Assembly (NCBI RefSeq): GCF_018069565.1
Contig: NZ_JAGPNL010000004.1
Location: 248,001-312,000 of the forward strand
DNA length: 64,000 nucleotides
Reading direction: 5' to 3'
DNA from: Streptomyces tagetis
GTDB taxonomy: Bacteria > Actinomycetota > Actinomycetes > Streptomycetales > Streptomycetaceae
A program made the translations under genes and the position numbers. Below are positions 1 to 8,507 of this stretch, in pieces. Position 1 is the first letter of the stretch. Each line of letters begins with the position of its first letter. The notes under the pieces are model-generated. The model saw only the letters and a program-made list of their open reading frames with translations. It was not told the DNA's origin and searched no databases.

Positions 1-548
1 TCGTCCTGCGCCGGGCGGGCGATGCCGAGCCGCGCGTTGTGCTTCTCGGTCGACTCGCCCATGGCGATGCCCTCGAAGGAGTCGGTCAGGCCGTCGTGGG
101 CCATCGCGTCCAGCATCTCGACGGCGCCGTACTTGTAGCCCTCGCGGGACTTGGGCAGCAGGTGGGGCGCGTTGGTCATGGACTCCTGGCCGCCGGCGAC
201 GACGATGTCGAATTCACCGGCGCGAATGAGCTGGTCGGCCAGAGCGATGGCGTCCAGCCCGGACAGGCACACCTTGTTGATCGTGAGCGCCGGGACGTTC
301 ATGGGGATGCCGGCCTTCACGGCGGCCTGCCGGGCGGGGATCTGGCCCGCGCCGGCCTGGAGCACCTGCCCCATGATCACGTACTGGACCTGGTCGCCGC
401 CGATCCCCGCCCGGTCCAGGGCCGCCTTGATGGCGAAACCGCCGAGGTCGGCGCCGGAGAAGGACTTCAGCGAGCCGAGCAGCCGCCCCATCGGGGTGCG
501 GGCACCCGCGACGATGACGGAGGTCGTGCCGTTCGTTGCAGAAGACAT
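1..548 (-). CDS. Acetyl-CoA C-acetyltransferase (thiolase), N-terminal part, cut by left edge
   Basis: Thiolase that condenses or cleaves acetyl/acyl-CoA in the cytoplasm. The ATG at 548-546 gives a protein starting MSSATNGTTSVIVAGARTPM, and a purine-rich AAAAGGGGA lies upstream on the minus strand. About 182 residues are visible of a family usually near 390-400 residues. The nucleophilic cysteine is visible at about residue 94 in INKVCLSGLDAIALA, followed by the thiolase stretch VAGGQESMTNAPH. The C-terminal His and Cys motifs lie outside the window. It is divergent from methylmalonyl-CoA epimerase, which suits a setting of acyl-CoA metabolism. The family is clear; the physiological direction (beta-oxidation, acetoacetyl-CoA synthesis, ethylmalonyl-CoA pathway) cannot be read here. 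Confidence 0.93.
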   Translation of the reverse strand, partial: MSSATNGTTSVIVAGARTPMGRLLGSLKSFSGADLGGFAIKAALDRAGIGGDQVQYVIMGQVLQAGAGQIPARQAAVKAGIPMNVPALTINKVCLSGLDAIALADQLIRAGEFDIVVAGGQESMTNAPHLLPKSREGYKYGAVEMLDAMAHDGLTDSFEGIAMGESTEKHNARLGIARPAQD

Positions 549-697
549 GAGGTGCGATCCCCTTTTCCGGCCCGCACAGGCCGAGGAGTGAACGAGGGTT
601 TACTCGAATGTACTGAGCGGTACCCCGCCCGTCATCGTGCCGTCGGTGTGATCGCGCGCACGTTGCGTAACCACCTCCGGAGCGCTGCACTGAAACC

Positions 698-1138
698 ATG
701 CTGACCCGAATCGACCACATCGGAATCGCCTGCCACGACCTGGACGCGACCGTCGCCTTCTACCGTGCCACCTACGGCTTCGAGGTGTTCCACACGGAGG
801 TCAACGAGGAACAGGGCGTGCGCGAGGCCATGCTCAAGATCAACGATACGTCGGACGGCGGTTCGACCTACCTCCAGCTCCTCGAACCGGTCCGCGAGGA
901 CTCCACCGTGGCGAAGTGGCTCGCCAAGAACGGCGAGGGCGTCCACCACATCGCCTTCGGTACGGGGGATGTGGACGCCGACGCGGCGGACATCCGGGAA
1001 CGCGGGGTACGCGTTCTGTACGACGAGCCCCGGCGGGGTTCCATGGGGTCGCGGATCACCTTCCTGCACCCCAAGGACTGCCATGGCGTACTGACAGAAC
1101 TGGTCACTTCGGCGGCCGTTGAGTCACCTGAGCACTGA
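698..1138 (+). CDS. mce: Methylmalonyl-CoA epimerase
   Basis: Interconverts (2R)- and (2S)-methylmalonyl-CoA, linking methylmalonyl-CoA mutase to propionyl-CoA metabolism and polyketide extender-unit supply. The 146-residue protein is a vicinal-oxygen-chelate fold of normal length. The expected metal ligands are visible: His7 in RIDHIGIA, Gln60 in TYLQLLEP, His84 in GVHHIAFG and Glu134 in GVLTELV. The ATG at 698 follows the start of homologues. A GGAG lies 15 or so bases upstream, which is rather far, so the transcript may be short-leadered. It is divergent from the thiolase gene and is followed by scy on the same strand. Confidence 0.93.
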   Translation: MLTRIDHIGIACHDLDATVAFYRATYGFEVFHTEVNEEQGVREAMLKINDTSDGGSTYLQLLEPVREDSTVAKWLAKNGEGVHHIAFGTGDVDADAADIRERGVRVLYDEPRRGSMGSRITFLHPKDCHGVLTELVTSAAVESPEH

Positions 1139-1370
1139 CCTCCGTACATAAGGGCCGGTAGGGTTGGGTGCGGTCGCCGCTCAGTCCGGGGTGACCCGGT
1201 CCTGTCGTCGTCGGCGCCGGGACCGCCGGGGTCGTGTTTCGGGGGGCGGGCGACGGGGCGGCAGCCCATGCTCCGCCGTTGATCTGACACCATTCCCGGG
1301 GGCACCGTCGGGTGGGCGGACGGGGCTCGTTCGGAGTTGTTTGCGACCAGGGGACGGATGGGACCGCGCA

Positions 1371-4300
1371 GTGCGGGGCTACGAGAGCCAGGAGCGAGAG
1401 CCGGCGGCTGACGTCGACCACCTCTCTCGGTTCGAGGCCGAGATGAAGCGGCTGAAGACCGACCGGGAAAAGGCGATCCAGCACGCCGAGGACCTCGGCT
1501 ACCAGGTCGAGGTGCTGCGCGCCAAGCTGCACGAGGCGCGGCGCACCATCATGTCCCGGCCCGCCTTCGACGGCGGCGATCTCGGGTACCAGGCCGAGCA
1601 GTTGATGCGCAACGCGCAGATGCAGGCCGACCAGTTGCGCGCCGACGCCGAGCGGGAGCTGAGCCAGGCGCGGGCGCAGACGCAGCGCATCCTCCAGGAG
1701 CACGCCGAGCAGGCCGCGCGGCTCCAGGCCGAACTGCACCAGGAGGCGGTGACCCGGCGCCAGCAGCTCGACCAGGAGCTGGCCGAGCGCCGGCAGACCG
1801 TCGAGTCGCACGTCAACGAGAACGTGGCCTGGGCCGAGCAGTTGCGCGCCCGCACCGAGCAGCAGGCCCGGCGGCTCCTGGACGAGTCCCGCGCCGAGGC
1901 CGAGCAGGCCATGGCCGCCGCCCGCGCGGAGGCCGAGCGGCTGACCGCCGAGGCCCGCCGCCGGCTCCAGAGCGACGCGGAGAGCGCCCGCGCCGAGGCC
2001 GAGCAGCTCCTGCGCCGGGCCCGCGCGGACGCCGAGCGCCTGCTGAACGCCGCCTCCAGCCAGGCCCAGGAGGCCACCGACCACGCCGAGCGGCTGCGCA
2101 CCTCCACCGCGAGCGAGTCGGAGTCCGCCCGCCGCCAGGCCCAGGAGCTGAGCCGGGCCGCCGAGCAGCGCATGGCCGAGGCCGACGAGGCGCTGCGCAA
2201 GGCCCGGACCGAGGCCGAGAAGCTGGTCGTCGAGGCCGAGGAGTCCGCCGCCAAGGCGCTCGCCGGCGCCGAGTCGGCCAACGAGCAGCGCACCCGCACC
2301 GCCAAGGAGCAGGTCGCCCGGCTGGTCAGCGAGGCCACCAAGGACGCCGAGACCACCAAGGCCGAGGCCGAGCAGCTGGTCGCGGACGCCCGCGCCGAGG
2401 CCGAGAAGATCGTCACCGAGGCCGCCGAGAAGGCCCGTACGCTCACCGCGGAGGAGTCCGCGACCCAGCTCTCCAAGGCGGCCAAGACCGCCGAGGACGT
2501 GCTCGACAAGGCGTCCGAGGAGGCGAAGCGGACCACCCGGGCCGCCGCTGAGGAGGCCGAGCGCATCCGCGGCGAGGCCGAGGCGGAGGCCGACCGGCTG
2601 CGGGCCGAGGCGCACGACATCGCCGCGCAGCTCAAGGGCGCGGCGAAGGACGACACCAAGGAGTACCGCGCCAAGACCGTCGAGCTCCAGGAGGAGGCCC
2701 GGCGGCTGCGCGGCGAGGCCGAGCAGTTGCGCGCCGACGCGGTCGCCGAGGGCGAGAAGATCCGCGCCGAGGCCCGCAAGGAGGCCGTGGCGCAGATCGA
2801 GGAGGCCGCCCGGACCGCGGAGGAGCTGCTCGCCAAGGCCAAGGCCGACGCCGACGAGCTGCGCCAGACCGCGACCACCGACAGCGAGAAGGTCCGCACC
2901 GAGGCCATCGAGCGGGCGACGGCCCTGCGCCGGCAGGCCGAGGAGACGCTGGAGCGCACCCGCGCCGAGGCCGAGCGGCAGCGCGTGGAGGCGAGTGAGC
3001 GGGCCGAGGCGCTCCAGGAGGAGGCCGAGAAGGCCGCCCGCGAGCTGCGCGAGGACGCCGAGCGGGCCGTGGAGGCCCGGAAGGCGGAGGCCGCCGGGGA
3101 GCTGACGCGGCTCCAGTCGGAGGCCGAGGAGCGCCGTACCGCCGCCGAGCAGGCGCTGGCCGAGGCCCGCGAGGAGGCCGAGCGCATCCGCCGGGAGGCC
3201 GGCGAGGAGGCCGAGCGGCTGCGCACCGAGGCCGCCGAGCGTGTCCGTACGCTCCAGAAGCAGGCCGAGACGGAGGCCGAGCGGCTGCGTACCGAGGCCG
3301 CCGCCGACGCGTCCGCCTCCCGCGCCGAGGGCGAGGCCGTCGCCGTACGCCTGCGGTCGGAGGCCGCGAGCGAGGCGGAGCGGCTGAAGACGGAGGCGCA
3401 GGAGAGCGCGGACCGGGTCCGGGCCGAGGCGCAGACCGCCGCCGAGCGCATCGCCGCCGAGGCGTCCGAGGCGCTGGCCGCCGCCCAGGAGGAGGCCGCC
3501 CGGCGCCGCCGCGAGGCCGAGGAGGTGCTCGGCTCCGCCCGTGAGGAGGCCGGCCAGGAGCGCGAGCGGGCCCGCGAGCAGAGCGAGGAACTGCTCGCCT
3601 CCGCGCGGACCCGCGTCGAGGAGGCACAGGCCGAGGCGGTGCGGCTGGTCGAGGAGGCCGACCGGCGCGCGACCGAGATGGTCTCCGCCGCCGAGCACCA
3701 CGCCCAGCAGGTACGGGAGTCCGTCGCCGGGCTGCACGAGCAGGCCCAGGAGGAGATCGCCGGGCTGCGCAGCGCCGCCGAGCACGCCGCGGAGCGCACC
3801 CGCCGCGAGGCCGGGGAGGAGGCGGACCGGGTCCGCGCCGACGCCTACGCGGAGCGGGAGCGGGCGAGCGAGGACGCCGGACGGCTGCGCCGCGAGGCCC
3901 GCGAGGAGACCGAGGCGGCCACGTCGCTGGCCGAGCGGACCGTCTCCGAGGCGATCACCGAGGCGGACCGGGTACGTACGGAAGCCTCCGAGCACGCCCA
4001 GCGGGTGCGGACCGAGGCGGCCGACGCCATCGCCGAGGCCGAGCAGAACGCCTCCCGGACCCGGGCGGACGCCCGCGAGGACGCCAACCGCATCCGGTCC
4101 GACGCGGCGACGCAGGCCGACACCCTGATCACCGAGGCGCGGTCCGAGGCCGAGCGGCTGACGACCGAGACGGCCGCCGAGACGGAGCGGCTGCGCACGG
4201 AGACGGCCGCCGAGGCCGAGCGGCTGGTGTCGGAGGCGGCCGGGGAGGCGGAGCGGCTGCGGGCCGAGGCCGCCGAGACGGTCGGTTCGGCGCGGCAGCA

Positions 4301-5219
4301 CGCCGAGCGGGTCCGCACCGAGTCCGAGCGGCTGCGGTCCGAGGCAGAGCGGGAGGCCGAGCGGGTCACCACGGCGGCGCGCGAGGAGGCCGAGCAGACC
4401 CTCGACGAGGCGCGCAAGGACGCCAACAAGCGGCGTTCGGAGGCGGCCGAGCAGGTCGACACGCTGATCAACGAGACCGCGTCGGAGGCGGACAAGCTGC
4501 TCACCGAGGCGCAGCAGCAGGCGCTGAAGACGACCGCGGACGCCGAGGCGCAGGCGGACTCGATGGTGGGCGCGGCCCGCAGCGAGGCCGACCGGATCGT
4601 GTCCGAGGCGACGGTCGAGGGCAACGCCCGGGTGGAGAAGGCCCGGACCGACGCGGACGAGCTGCTGGTCGGCGCGCGCCGGGACGCGACCGCCATAAGG
4701 GAGCGGGCGGAGGAGCTGCGCGACCGGCTGACCTCGGAGATCGAGGAGTTGCACGAGCGGGCCCGCCGGGAGGCCGCCGAGACCATGAAGTCGGCCGGCG
4801 ACCGCTGTGACGCGCTGGTGAAGGCGGCCGAGGAGCAGCTCGCCAAGGCGCAGGCGAAGTCGAAGGAGATCGTCTCGGAGGCCAACTCCGAGGCGGGCAA
4901 GGTGCGCATCGCCGCGGTCAAGAAGGCCGAGGGGCTGCTGAAGGAGGCCGAGCAGAAGAAGGCCAAGCTCATCAAGGAGGCCGAGGAGCTGAAGGCCGAG
5001 GCGATCCGGGAGGCCCGGCGCTCGGTCGAGGAGGGCAAGCGGGAACTGGAGATCCTGGTGCGGCGCCGCGAGGACATCAACGCCGAGATCTCCCGGGTGC
5101 AGGACGTGCTGGAGGCACTGGAGTCCTTCGAGGCCCCGACGGGCGGCAAGGACAACGGGGTCAAGGCGGGCGCAACGGTGGGGGCCCCACGTTCGGGTGG
5201 CAAAACGTCAGACGGGTAG
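1371..5219 (+). CDS. scy: Scy: giant coiled-coil polarity scaffold of the hyphal tip
   Basis: Scy is known in Streptomyces as a long coiled-coil scaffold that works with DivIVA and FilP at the growing hyphal tip. The frame gives 1282 residues from a GTG at 1371 (V/MRGYESQERE), which matches the start I recall for homologues; the ATG at 1358 is out of frame. After a short DivIVA-like head (DHLSRFEAEMKRLKTDREKA then DLGYQVEVLRAKLHEARR, about residues 13-55), almost the whole protein is Ala/Glu/Arg heptad- and hendecad-type coiled coil with recurrent AEAERL and EEAERIR units. It ends with a predicted helix (VRRREDINAEISRVQ) and a short Gly/Ser-rich tail. No enzyme motif is seen. filP follows after 192 bp, as in other Streptomyces. 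The stop codon is TAG. Confidence 0.9.
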   Translation: MRGYESQEREPAADVDHLSRFEAEMKRLKTDREKAIQHAEDLGYQVEVLRAKLHEARRTIMSRPAFDGGDLGYQAEQLMRNAQMQADQLRADAERELSQARAQTQRILQEHAEQAARLQAELHQEAVTRRQQLDQELAERRQTVESHVNENVAWAEQLRARTEQQARRLLDESRAEAEQAMAAARAEAERLTAEARRRLQSDAESARAEAEQLLRRARADAERLLNAASSQAQEATDHAERLRTSTASESESARRQAQELSRAAEQRMAEADEALRKARTEAEKLVVEAEESAAKALAGAESANEQRTRTAKEQVARLVSEATKDAETTKAEAEQLVADARAEAEKIVTEAAEKARTLTAEESATQLSKAAKTAEDVLDKASEEAKRTTRAAAEEAERIRGEAEAEADRLRAEAHDIAAQLKGAAKDDTKEYRAKTVELQEEARRLRGEAEQLRADAVAEGEKIRAEARKEAVAQIEEAARTAEELLAKAKADADELRQTATTDSEKVRTEAIERATALRRQAEETLERTRAEAERQRVEASERAEALQEEAEKAARELREDAERAVEARKAEAAGELTRLQSEAEERRTAAEQALAEAREEAERIRREAGEEAERLRTEAAERVRTLQKQAETEAERLRTEAAADASASRAEGEAVAVRLRSEAASEAERLKTEAQESADRVRAEAQTAAERIAAEASEALAAAQEEAARRRREAEEVLGSAREEAGQERERAREQSEELLASARTRVEEAQAEAVRLVEEADRRATEMVSAAEHHAQQVRESVAGLHEQAQEEIAGLRSAAEHAAERTRREAGEEADRVRADAYAERERASEDAGRLRREAREETEAATSLAERTVSEAITEADRVRTEASEHAQRVRTEAADAIAEAEQNASRTRADAREDANRIRSDAATQADTLITEARSEAERLTTETAAETERLRTETAAEAERLVSEAAGEAERLRAEAAETVGSARQHAERVRTESERLRSEAEREAERVTTAAREEAEQTLDEARKDANKRRSEAAEQVDTLINETASEADKLLTEAQQQALKTTADAEAQADSMVGAARSEADRIVSEATVEGNARVEKARTDADELLVGARRDATAIRERAEELRDRLTSEIEELHERARREAAETMKSAGDRCDALVKAAEEQLAKAQAKSKEIVSEANSEAGKVRIAAVKKAEGLLKEAEQKKAKLIKEAEELKAEAIREARRSVEEGKRELEILVRRREDINAEISRVQDVLEALESFEAPTGGKDNGVKAGATVGAPRSGGKTSDG

Positions 5220-5411
5220 CCTTGGGGGCCAGTTACGTGTCTTCTTGTGACCTTTGGCCCGTTCCTTGGCAAGCCGTGCGCGGGTCCGCCACCCAAAAGG
5301 GGTGTCATTCTCCAGATCAAACGTGCATCCGCTCGATGACACACCGCATTGGCGCCTAGGATTCCCCCTATCACCTCACTACCTCACCGGTCTCTTTCGG
5401 ACAGGAACCCC

Positions 5412-6347
5412 ATGAGCGACACTTCCCCCTACGGCTTCGAGCTTGTGCGGCGTGGGTACGACCGCGCTCAGGTGGACGAACGTATCTCCAAGCTCGTCTC
5501 CGACCGTGACAGCGCTCTCTCCCGCATCACCGCCCTGGAGAAGCGCATCGAGGAGCTCCACCTCGAGACTCAGAACGCCCAGGCCCAGGTCAGCGACGCC
5601 GAGCCGTCGTACGCCGGTCTCGGAGCGCGGGTCGAGAAGATCCTGCGCCTCGCCGAGGAGGAGGCCAAGGACCTGCGCGAGGAGGCCCGCCGCGCCGCCG
5701 AGCAGCACCGTGAGCTGGCCGAGTCCGCGGCCCAGCAGGTGCGCAACGACGCCGAGTCCTACGCCACGGACCGCAAGGCCAAGGCCGAGGACGAAGGCGT
5801 CCGGATCGTGGAGAAGGCCAAGAGCGACGCGTCGCAGTTGCGCGCCGAGGCCCAGAAGGACGCGCAGTCCAAGCGGGAGGAGGCGGACGCGCTCTTCGAG
5901 GAGACCCGCGCCAAGGCCGCCCAGGCCGCCGCCGACTTCGAGACGAACCTCGCCAAGCGCCGTGAGCAGTCCGAGCGCGACCTCGCCTCGCGTCAGGCCA
6001 AGGCCGAGAAGCGCCTCGCGGAGATCGAGCACCGCGCCGAGCAGCTCCGCCTGGAGGCGGAGAAGCTGCGCACCGACGCGGACCGCCGCGCCCGCCAGAC
6101 CGTGGAGACCGCGCAGCGCCAGGCCGAGGACATCGTCGCCGACGCCAACGCCAAGGCGGACCGGGTCCGTTCGGAGTCGGAGCGCGAGCTGGCGGCGCTC
6201 ACCAACCGCCGCGACTCCATCAACGCGCAGCTCACCAACGTGCGCGAGATGCTGGCGACCCTCACGGGCGCCGCGGTGGCCGCGGCCGGCGCTCCGGCCG
6301 ACGACGAGTCGGCCACCCGCGGGGTCCCGGCCCAGCAGTCGCGCTGA
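5412..6347 (+). CDS. filP: FilP: intermediate-filament-like coiled-coil protein
   Basis: FilP forms cytoskeletal filaments that stiffen Streptomyces hyphae and interacts with DivIVA and Scy. The ATG at 5412 is preceded by AGGA at a normal distance and gives 311 residues, the usual size. Residues 1-45 (YGFELVRRGYDRAQVDERIS) resemble the DivIVA N-terminal domain. The rest is uninterrupted coiled coil (EEAKDLREEARRAAEQ and similar) up to about residue 285, then a short Ala/Pro tail. It shares composition and the ending DSINAQLTNVREML with Scy (DINAEISRVQDVL), suggesting common ancestry. A candidate -10 box TAGGAT lies at 5357-5362. A strong hairpin follows the stop. Confidence 0.9.
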   Translation: MSDTSPYGFELVRRGYDRAQVDERISKLVSDRDSALSRITALEKRIEELHLETQNAQAQVSDAEPSYAGLGARVEKILRLAEEEAKDLREEARRAAEQHRELAESAAQQVRNDAESYATDRKAKAEDEGVRIVEKAKSDASQLRAEAQKDAQSKREEADALFEETRAKAAQAAADFETNLAKRREQSERDLASRQAKAEKRLAEIEHRAEQLRLEAEKLRTDADRRARQTVETAQRQAEDIVADANAKADRVRSESERELAALTNRRDSINAQLTNVREMLATLTGAAVAAAGAPADDESATRGVPAQQSR

Positions 6348-6384
6348 CGCGCGACGTACATCGGCCGAACAACGCCGGAACAAG

Positions 6385-6424
6385 GACGAAGTCCTCTGTC
6401 ACTGGGGTGGCAGAGGACTTCGTC
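6385..6424 (+). terminator. Hairpin after filP
   Basis: An 18-bp stem (GACGAAGTCCTCTG... pairing with ...CAGAGGACTTCGTC, one G-U pair) closes a 4-nt loop directly after filP and just upstream of the next gene's start. There is no long U-tract, as is common in Streptomyces. It can end filP transcription; part of it lies where the -35 region of the next promoter would be. Confidence 0.75.
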
Positions 6425-6430
6425 GCGTTC

Positions 6431-6436
6431 TAGCGT
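6431..6436 (+). promoter_or_regulatory. Probable -10 box of a leaderless transcript (ABC operon 1)
   Basis: TAGCGT lies 7 nt before the ATG at 6444 and no Shine-Dalgarno sequence is present between them. This is the typical arrangement of Streptomyces leaderless mRNAs, where transcription starts at or next to the start codon. No clear -35 is visible because that stretch is inside the filP hairpin. Confidence 0.5.
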
Positions 6437-6443
6437 GGACGGC

Positions 6444-7451
6444 ATGATCGAGATCGAGGGGCTGACGAAGCGGTACGGCGAGAAGATGGCGGTGAACAAC
6501 CTGACGTTCACCGTGCGCCCGGGGATCATCACCGGCTTCCTCGGGCCCAACGGCGCGGGCAAGTCGACCACCATGCGGATGGTGCTCGGACTGGACCGGC
6601 CCACCGCGGGTGACGTCCGGATCGACGGCAGGCGCTATGACCAGTTGAAGGACCCGCTCACCGTCGTCGGAGCCCTGCTGGACGCCAAGGCGGTGCACGG
6701 CGGGCGCAGCGCGTACAACCATCTGCTGTGCCTGGCGCAGGCCAACGGGATTCCGTCCCGCCGGGTGGGCGAGGTGCTGGACACGGTGGGTCTGACGCCG
6801 GTGGCGAAGAAGAAGGCCAAGGGGTTCTCCCTGGGCATGGGGCAGCGGCTCGGCATCGCCGGCGCGCTGCTCGGTGATCCGCGCATCCTGATGTTCGACG
6901 AGCCGGTCAACGGACTGGACCCGGAGGGCATCCACTGGATCCGCAACCTGATGAAGACGCTGGCCGGCCAGGGCCGGACGGTCTTCGTCTCCTCCCACCT
7001 GATGAGCGAGATGGCGCTCACCGCCGACCACCTGGTGGTCATCGGCCAGGGCCGGCTGCTGGCGGACACGTCCATGGCCGACTTCATCGCGCGCAACTCG
7101 CGCAGCTACGTCCGGGTCCGCACCCCGGAGCGGGAGCGGCTGCGCGACGCGCTGCACGAGGCGGGGCTGACCGCCGTCGAGGCGGGCGAGGTGCTGGAGG
7201 TCGAGGGGGACGCCTCGGAGTCGGTCGGCGAACTGGCCGCGCGCAAGGGCATCGTGCTCCACGAGCTGAGCCCGCAGCGGGCCTCGCTGGAGGAGGCGTT
7301 CATGGGACTGACGGCGGAGTCGGTCGAGTACCACGCCCACGGCGGGCAGCCACCGGCGGGACCGGGGCCGGAACAGGCCGCGGTGATCCCGGGTCCGCCC
7401 GGGGACGGTGCGGCACAGCAGCAGTGGGGCAGCGAGTGGAGGCAGCGATGA
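6444..7451 (+). CDS. ABC transporter ATP-binding protein (ABC-2 exporter, copy 1)
   Basis: ATPase of an ABC-2 type exporter, 335 residues from the ATG at 6444; a GTG at 6435 is the alternative. Visible motifs are Walker A GPNGAGKST (about residues 36-44), signature region SLGMGQRLG (about 130-138) and Walker B LMFDEPVNGLDPEG (about 149-162), followed by the switch His in VSSHLMSEM. The C-terminal 100 residues form the extension usual in BcrA/DrrA-type ATPases. It is coupled to the permease by an ATGA overlap at 7448-7451. A close paralogue lies at 8508. The substrate (drug, peptide or lipid) cannot be inferred. Confidence 0.9.
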   Translation: MIEIEGLTKRYGEKMAVNNLTFTVRPGIITGFLGPNGAGKSTTMRMVLGLDRPTAGDVRIDGRRYDQLKDPLTVVGALLDAKAVHGGRSAYNHLLCLAQANGIPSRRVGEVLDTVGLTPVAKKKAKGFSLGMGQRLGIAGALLGDPRILMFDEPVNGLDPEGIHWIRNLMKTLAGQGRTVFVSSHLMSEMALTADHLVVIGQGRLLADTSMADFIARNSRSYVRVRTPERERLRDALHEAGLTAVEAGEVLEVEGDASESVGELAARKGIVLHELSPQRASLEEAFMGLTAESVEYHAHGGQPPAGPGPEQAAVIPGPPGDGAAQQQWGSEWRQR

Positions 7452-8224
7452 GCACGGCGCCGGCGCAGGTCGTCCGGTCCGAGTGGACCAAGATCCGTTC
7501 GGTGGCGTCCACGGTGTGGACGCTCTCCCTCGCCGTGGTCGTCACGGTCGCCCTCGGCATGCTGATCTCGGCGCTCTCCAAGAGCGAGTTCGGCAATCTG
7601 AGCGCGCGTGACCGGCTCTCCTTCGACCCGACGTACATCAGCTTCGCCGGGATGAGCCTCGGCCAGTTGGCGATGATCGTGTTCGGGGTGCTGGTGGTCG
7701 CCAACGAGTACAGCTCGGGCATGATCCGCACCTCGCTGGCGGCCGTGCCGCAGCGGGCGACCTTCCTGTTCAGCAAGGTCGCGGTGGCGACGGCGCTCGC
7801 GCTGGTGGTCGGGATGGCGACCAGCTTCGTGACCTTCTTCCTGGGCCAGGCGATGCTGGGCGACCTGCGGGCGTCGATCGGCGACCCGGGCGTGCTGCGC
7901 GCGGTCTTCGGCGGGGGTCTGTACATGACCCTCATCGCCATGTTCTCCATGGGCGTGGCCGCGATGCTGCGCTCGCCGATGCTCTCGCTCGGCATCCTGA
8001 TGCCGTTCTTCTTCCTGATCTCCGGCATCCTGGGCGCCGTCTCGGCGACGAAGAAGGTCGGCCGGTTCCTGCCGGACCAGGCGGGCAGCAAGATCATGCA
8101 GGTGGTCACGCCGGTCGGGGACGACACGCCGTACGGGCCCTGGGGCGGCCTCGGCATCATGGCGCTGTGGGTGCTCGCGGCGCTGGCCGGCGGCTACCTC
8201 GTCCTCCGGCAGCGGGACGCGTAG
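7448..8224 (+). CDS. ABC-2 type permease (copy 1)
   Basis: Membrane partner of the preceding ATPase, 258 residues starting MSTAPAQVVRSEWTKIRS. The N-terminal amphipathic SEWTKIRSVASTVWTL segment is typical of ABC-2 permeases. Roughly six hydrophobic segments follow (for example SLAVVVTVALGMLI, MIVFGVLVVANEY and ILMPFFFLISGIL). The ATG overlaps the ATPase stop (ATGA), indicating translational coupling. The shorter reading from an upstream frame start at 7424 is not needed. A strong hairpin follows the stop. Function is inferred from the family and the pairing with the ATPase. Confidence 0.88.
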   Translation: MSTAPAQVVRSEWTKIRSVASTVWTLSLAVVVTVALGMLISALSKSEFGNLSARDRLSFDPTYISFAGMSLGQLAMIVFGVLVVANEYSSGMIRTSLAAVPQRATFLFSKVAVATALALVVGMATSFVTFFLGQAMLGDLRASIGDPGVLRAVFGGGLYMTLIAMFSMGVAAMLRSPMLSLGILMPFFFLISGILGAVSATKKVGRFLPDQAGSKIMQVVTPVGDDTPYGPWGGLGIMALWVLAALAGGYLVLRQRDA

Positions 8225-8244
8225 CCCGCGCCCGGCCGCGGACG

Positions 8245-8280
8245 GGTCCCCCGGGCGGGGCGGGAGCCGCCCGGGGGACC
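8245..8280 (+). terminator. Hairpin terminator after ABC operon 1
   Basis: A perfect 14-bp G+C-only stem (GGTCCCCCGGGCGG against CCGCCCGGGGGACC) with an 8-nt loop, 20 bp after the permease stop. There is no U-tract. It separates the two paralogous ABC operons. Confidence 0.8.
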
Positions 8281-8417
8281 GTGACGAACTGATCAGAACC
8301 GGTCCGCGATCGATCCGGAAGTCTCCCGCCGGACTTCCGCGGACTCGTCCGGACTCACCCCGACCGCTCCGATGTCGCTTCCGGACCGCTTCGGACACGG
8401 CGGGATTTTGCTCGCAC

Positions 8418-8446
8418 TTGAACGGAACCGTCAGCCGCTCGATAAG
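8418..8446 (+). promoter_or_regulatory. Candidate promoter of ABC operon 2
   Basis: TTGAAC (8418-8423) and GATAAG (8441-8446) are separated by 17 bp, close to a vegetative sigma consensus, and sit about 60 bp before the ATG at 8508. Based only on hexamer and spacing match. Confidence 0.35.
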
Positions 8447-8507
8447 CTCCTAACCCTTACGGGGGGCGTGTGCCCCGCTGTCCTGAACCTTCCGATGGGT
8501 GCGGAGC

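Noticed and set aside
1104..4754. 1216-residue open frame antisense to scy, and other long frames in the same region
   Set aside because: It mirrors the Ala/Glu/Arg-rich repeats of Scy; extreme G+C and repeated codons remove stops from other frames. There is no ribosome site and the composition (Leu/Gly/Arg only) is not protein-like.
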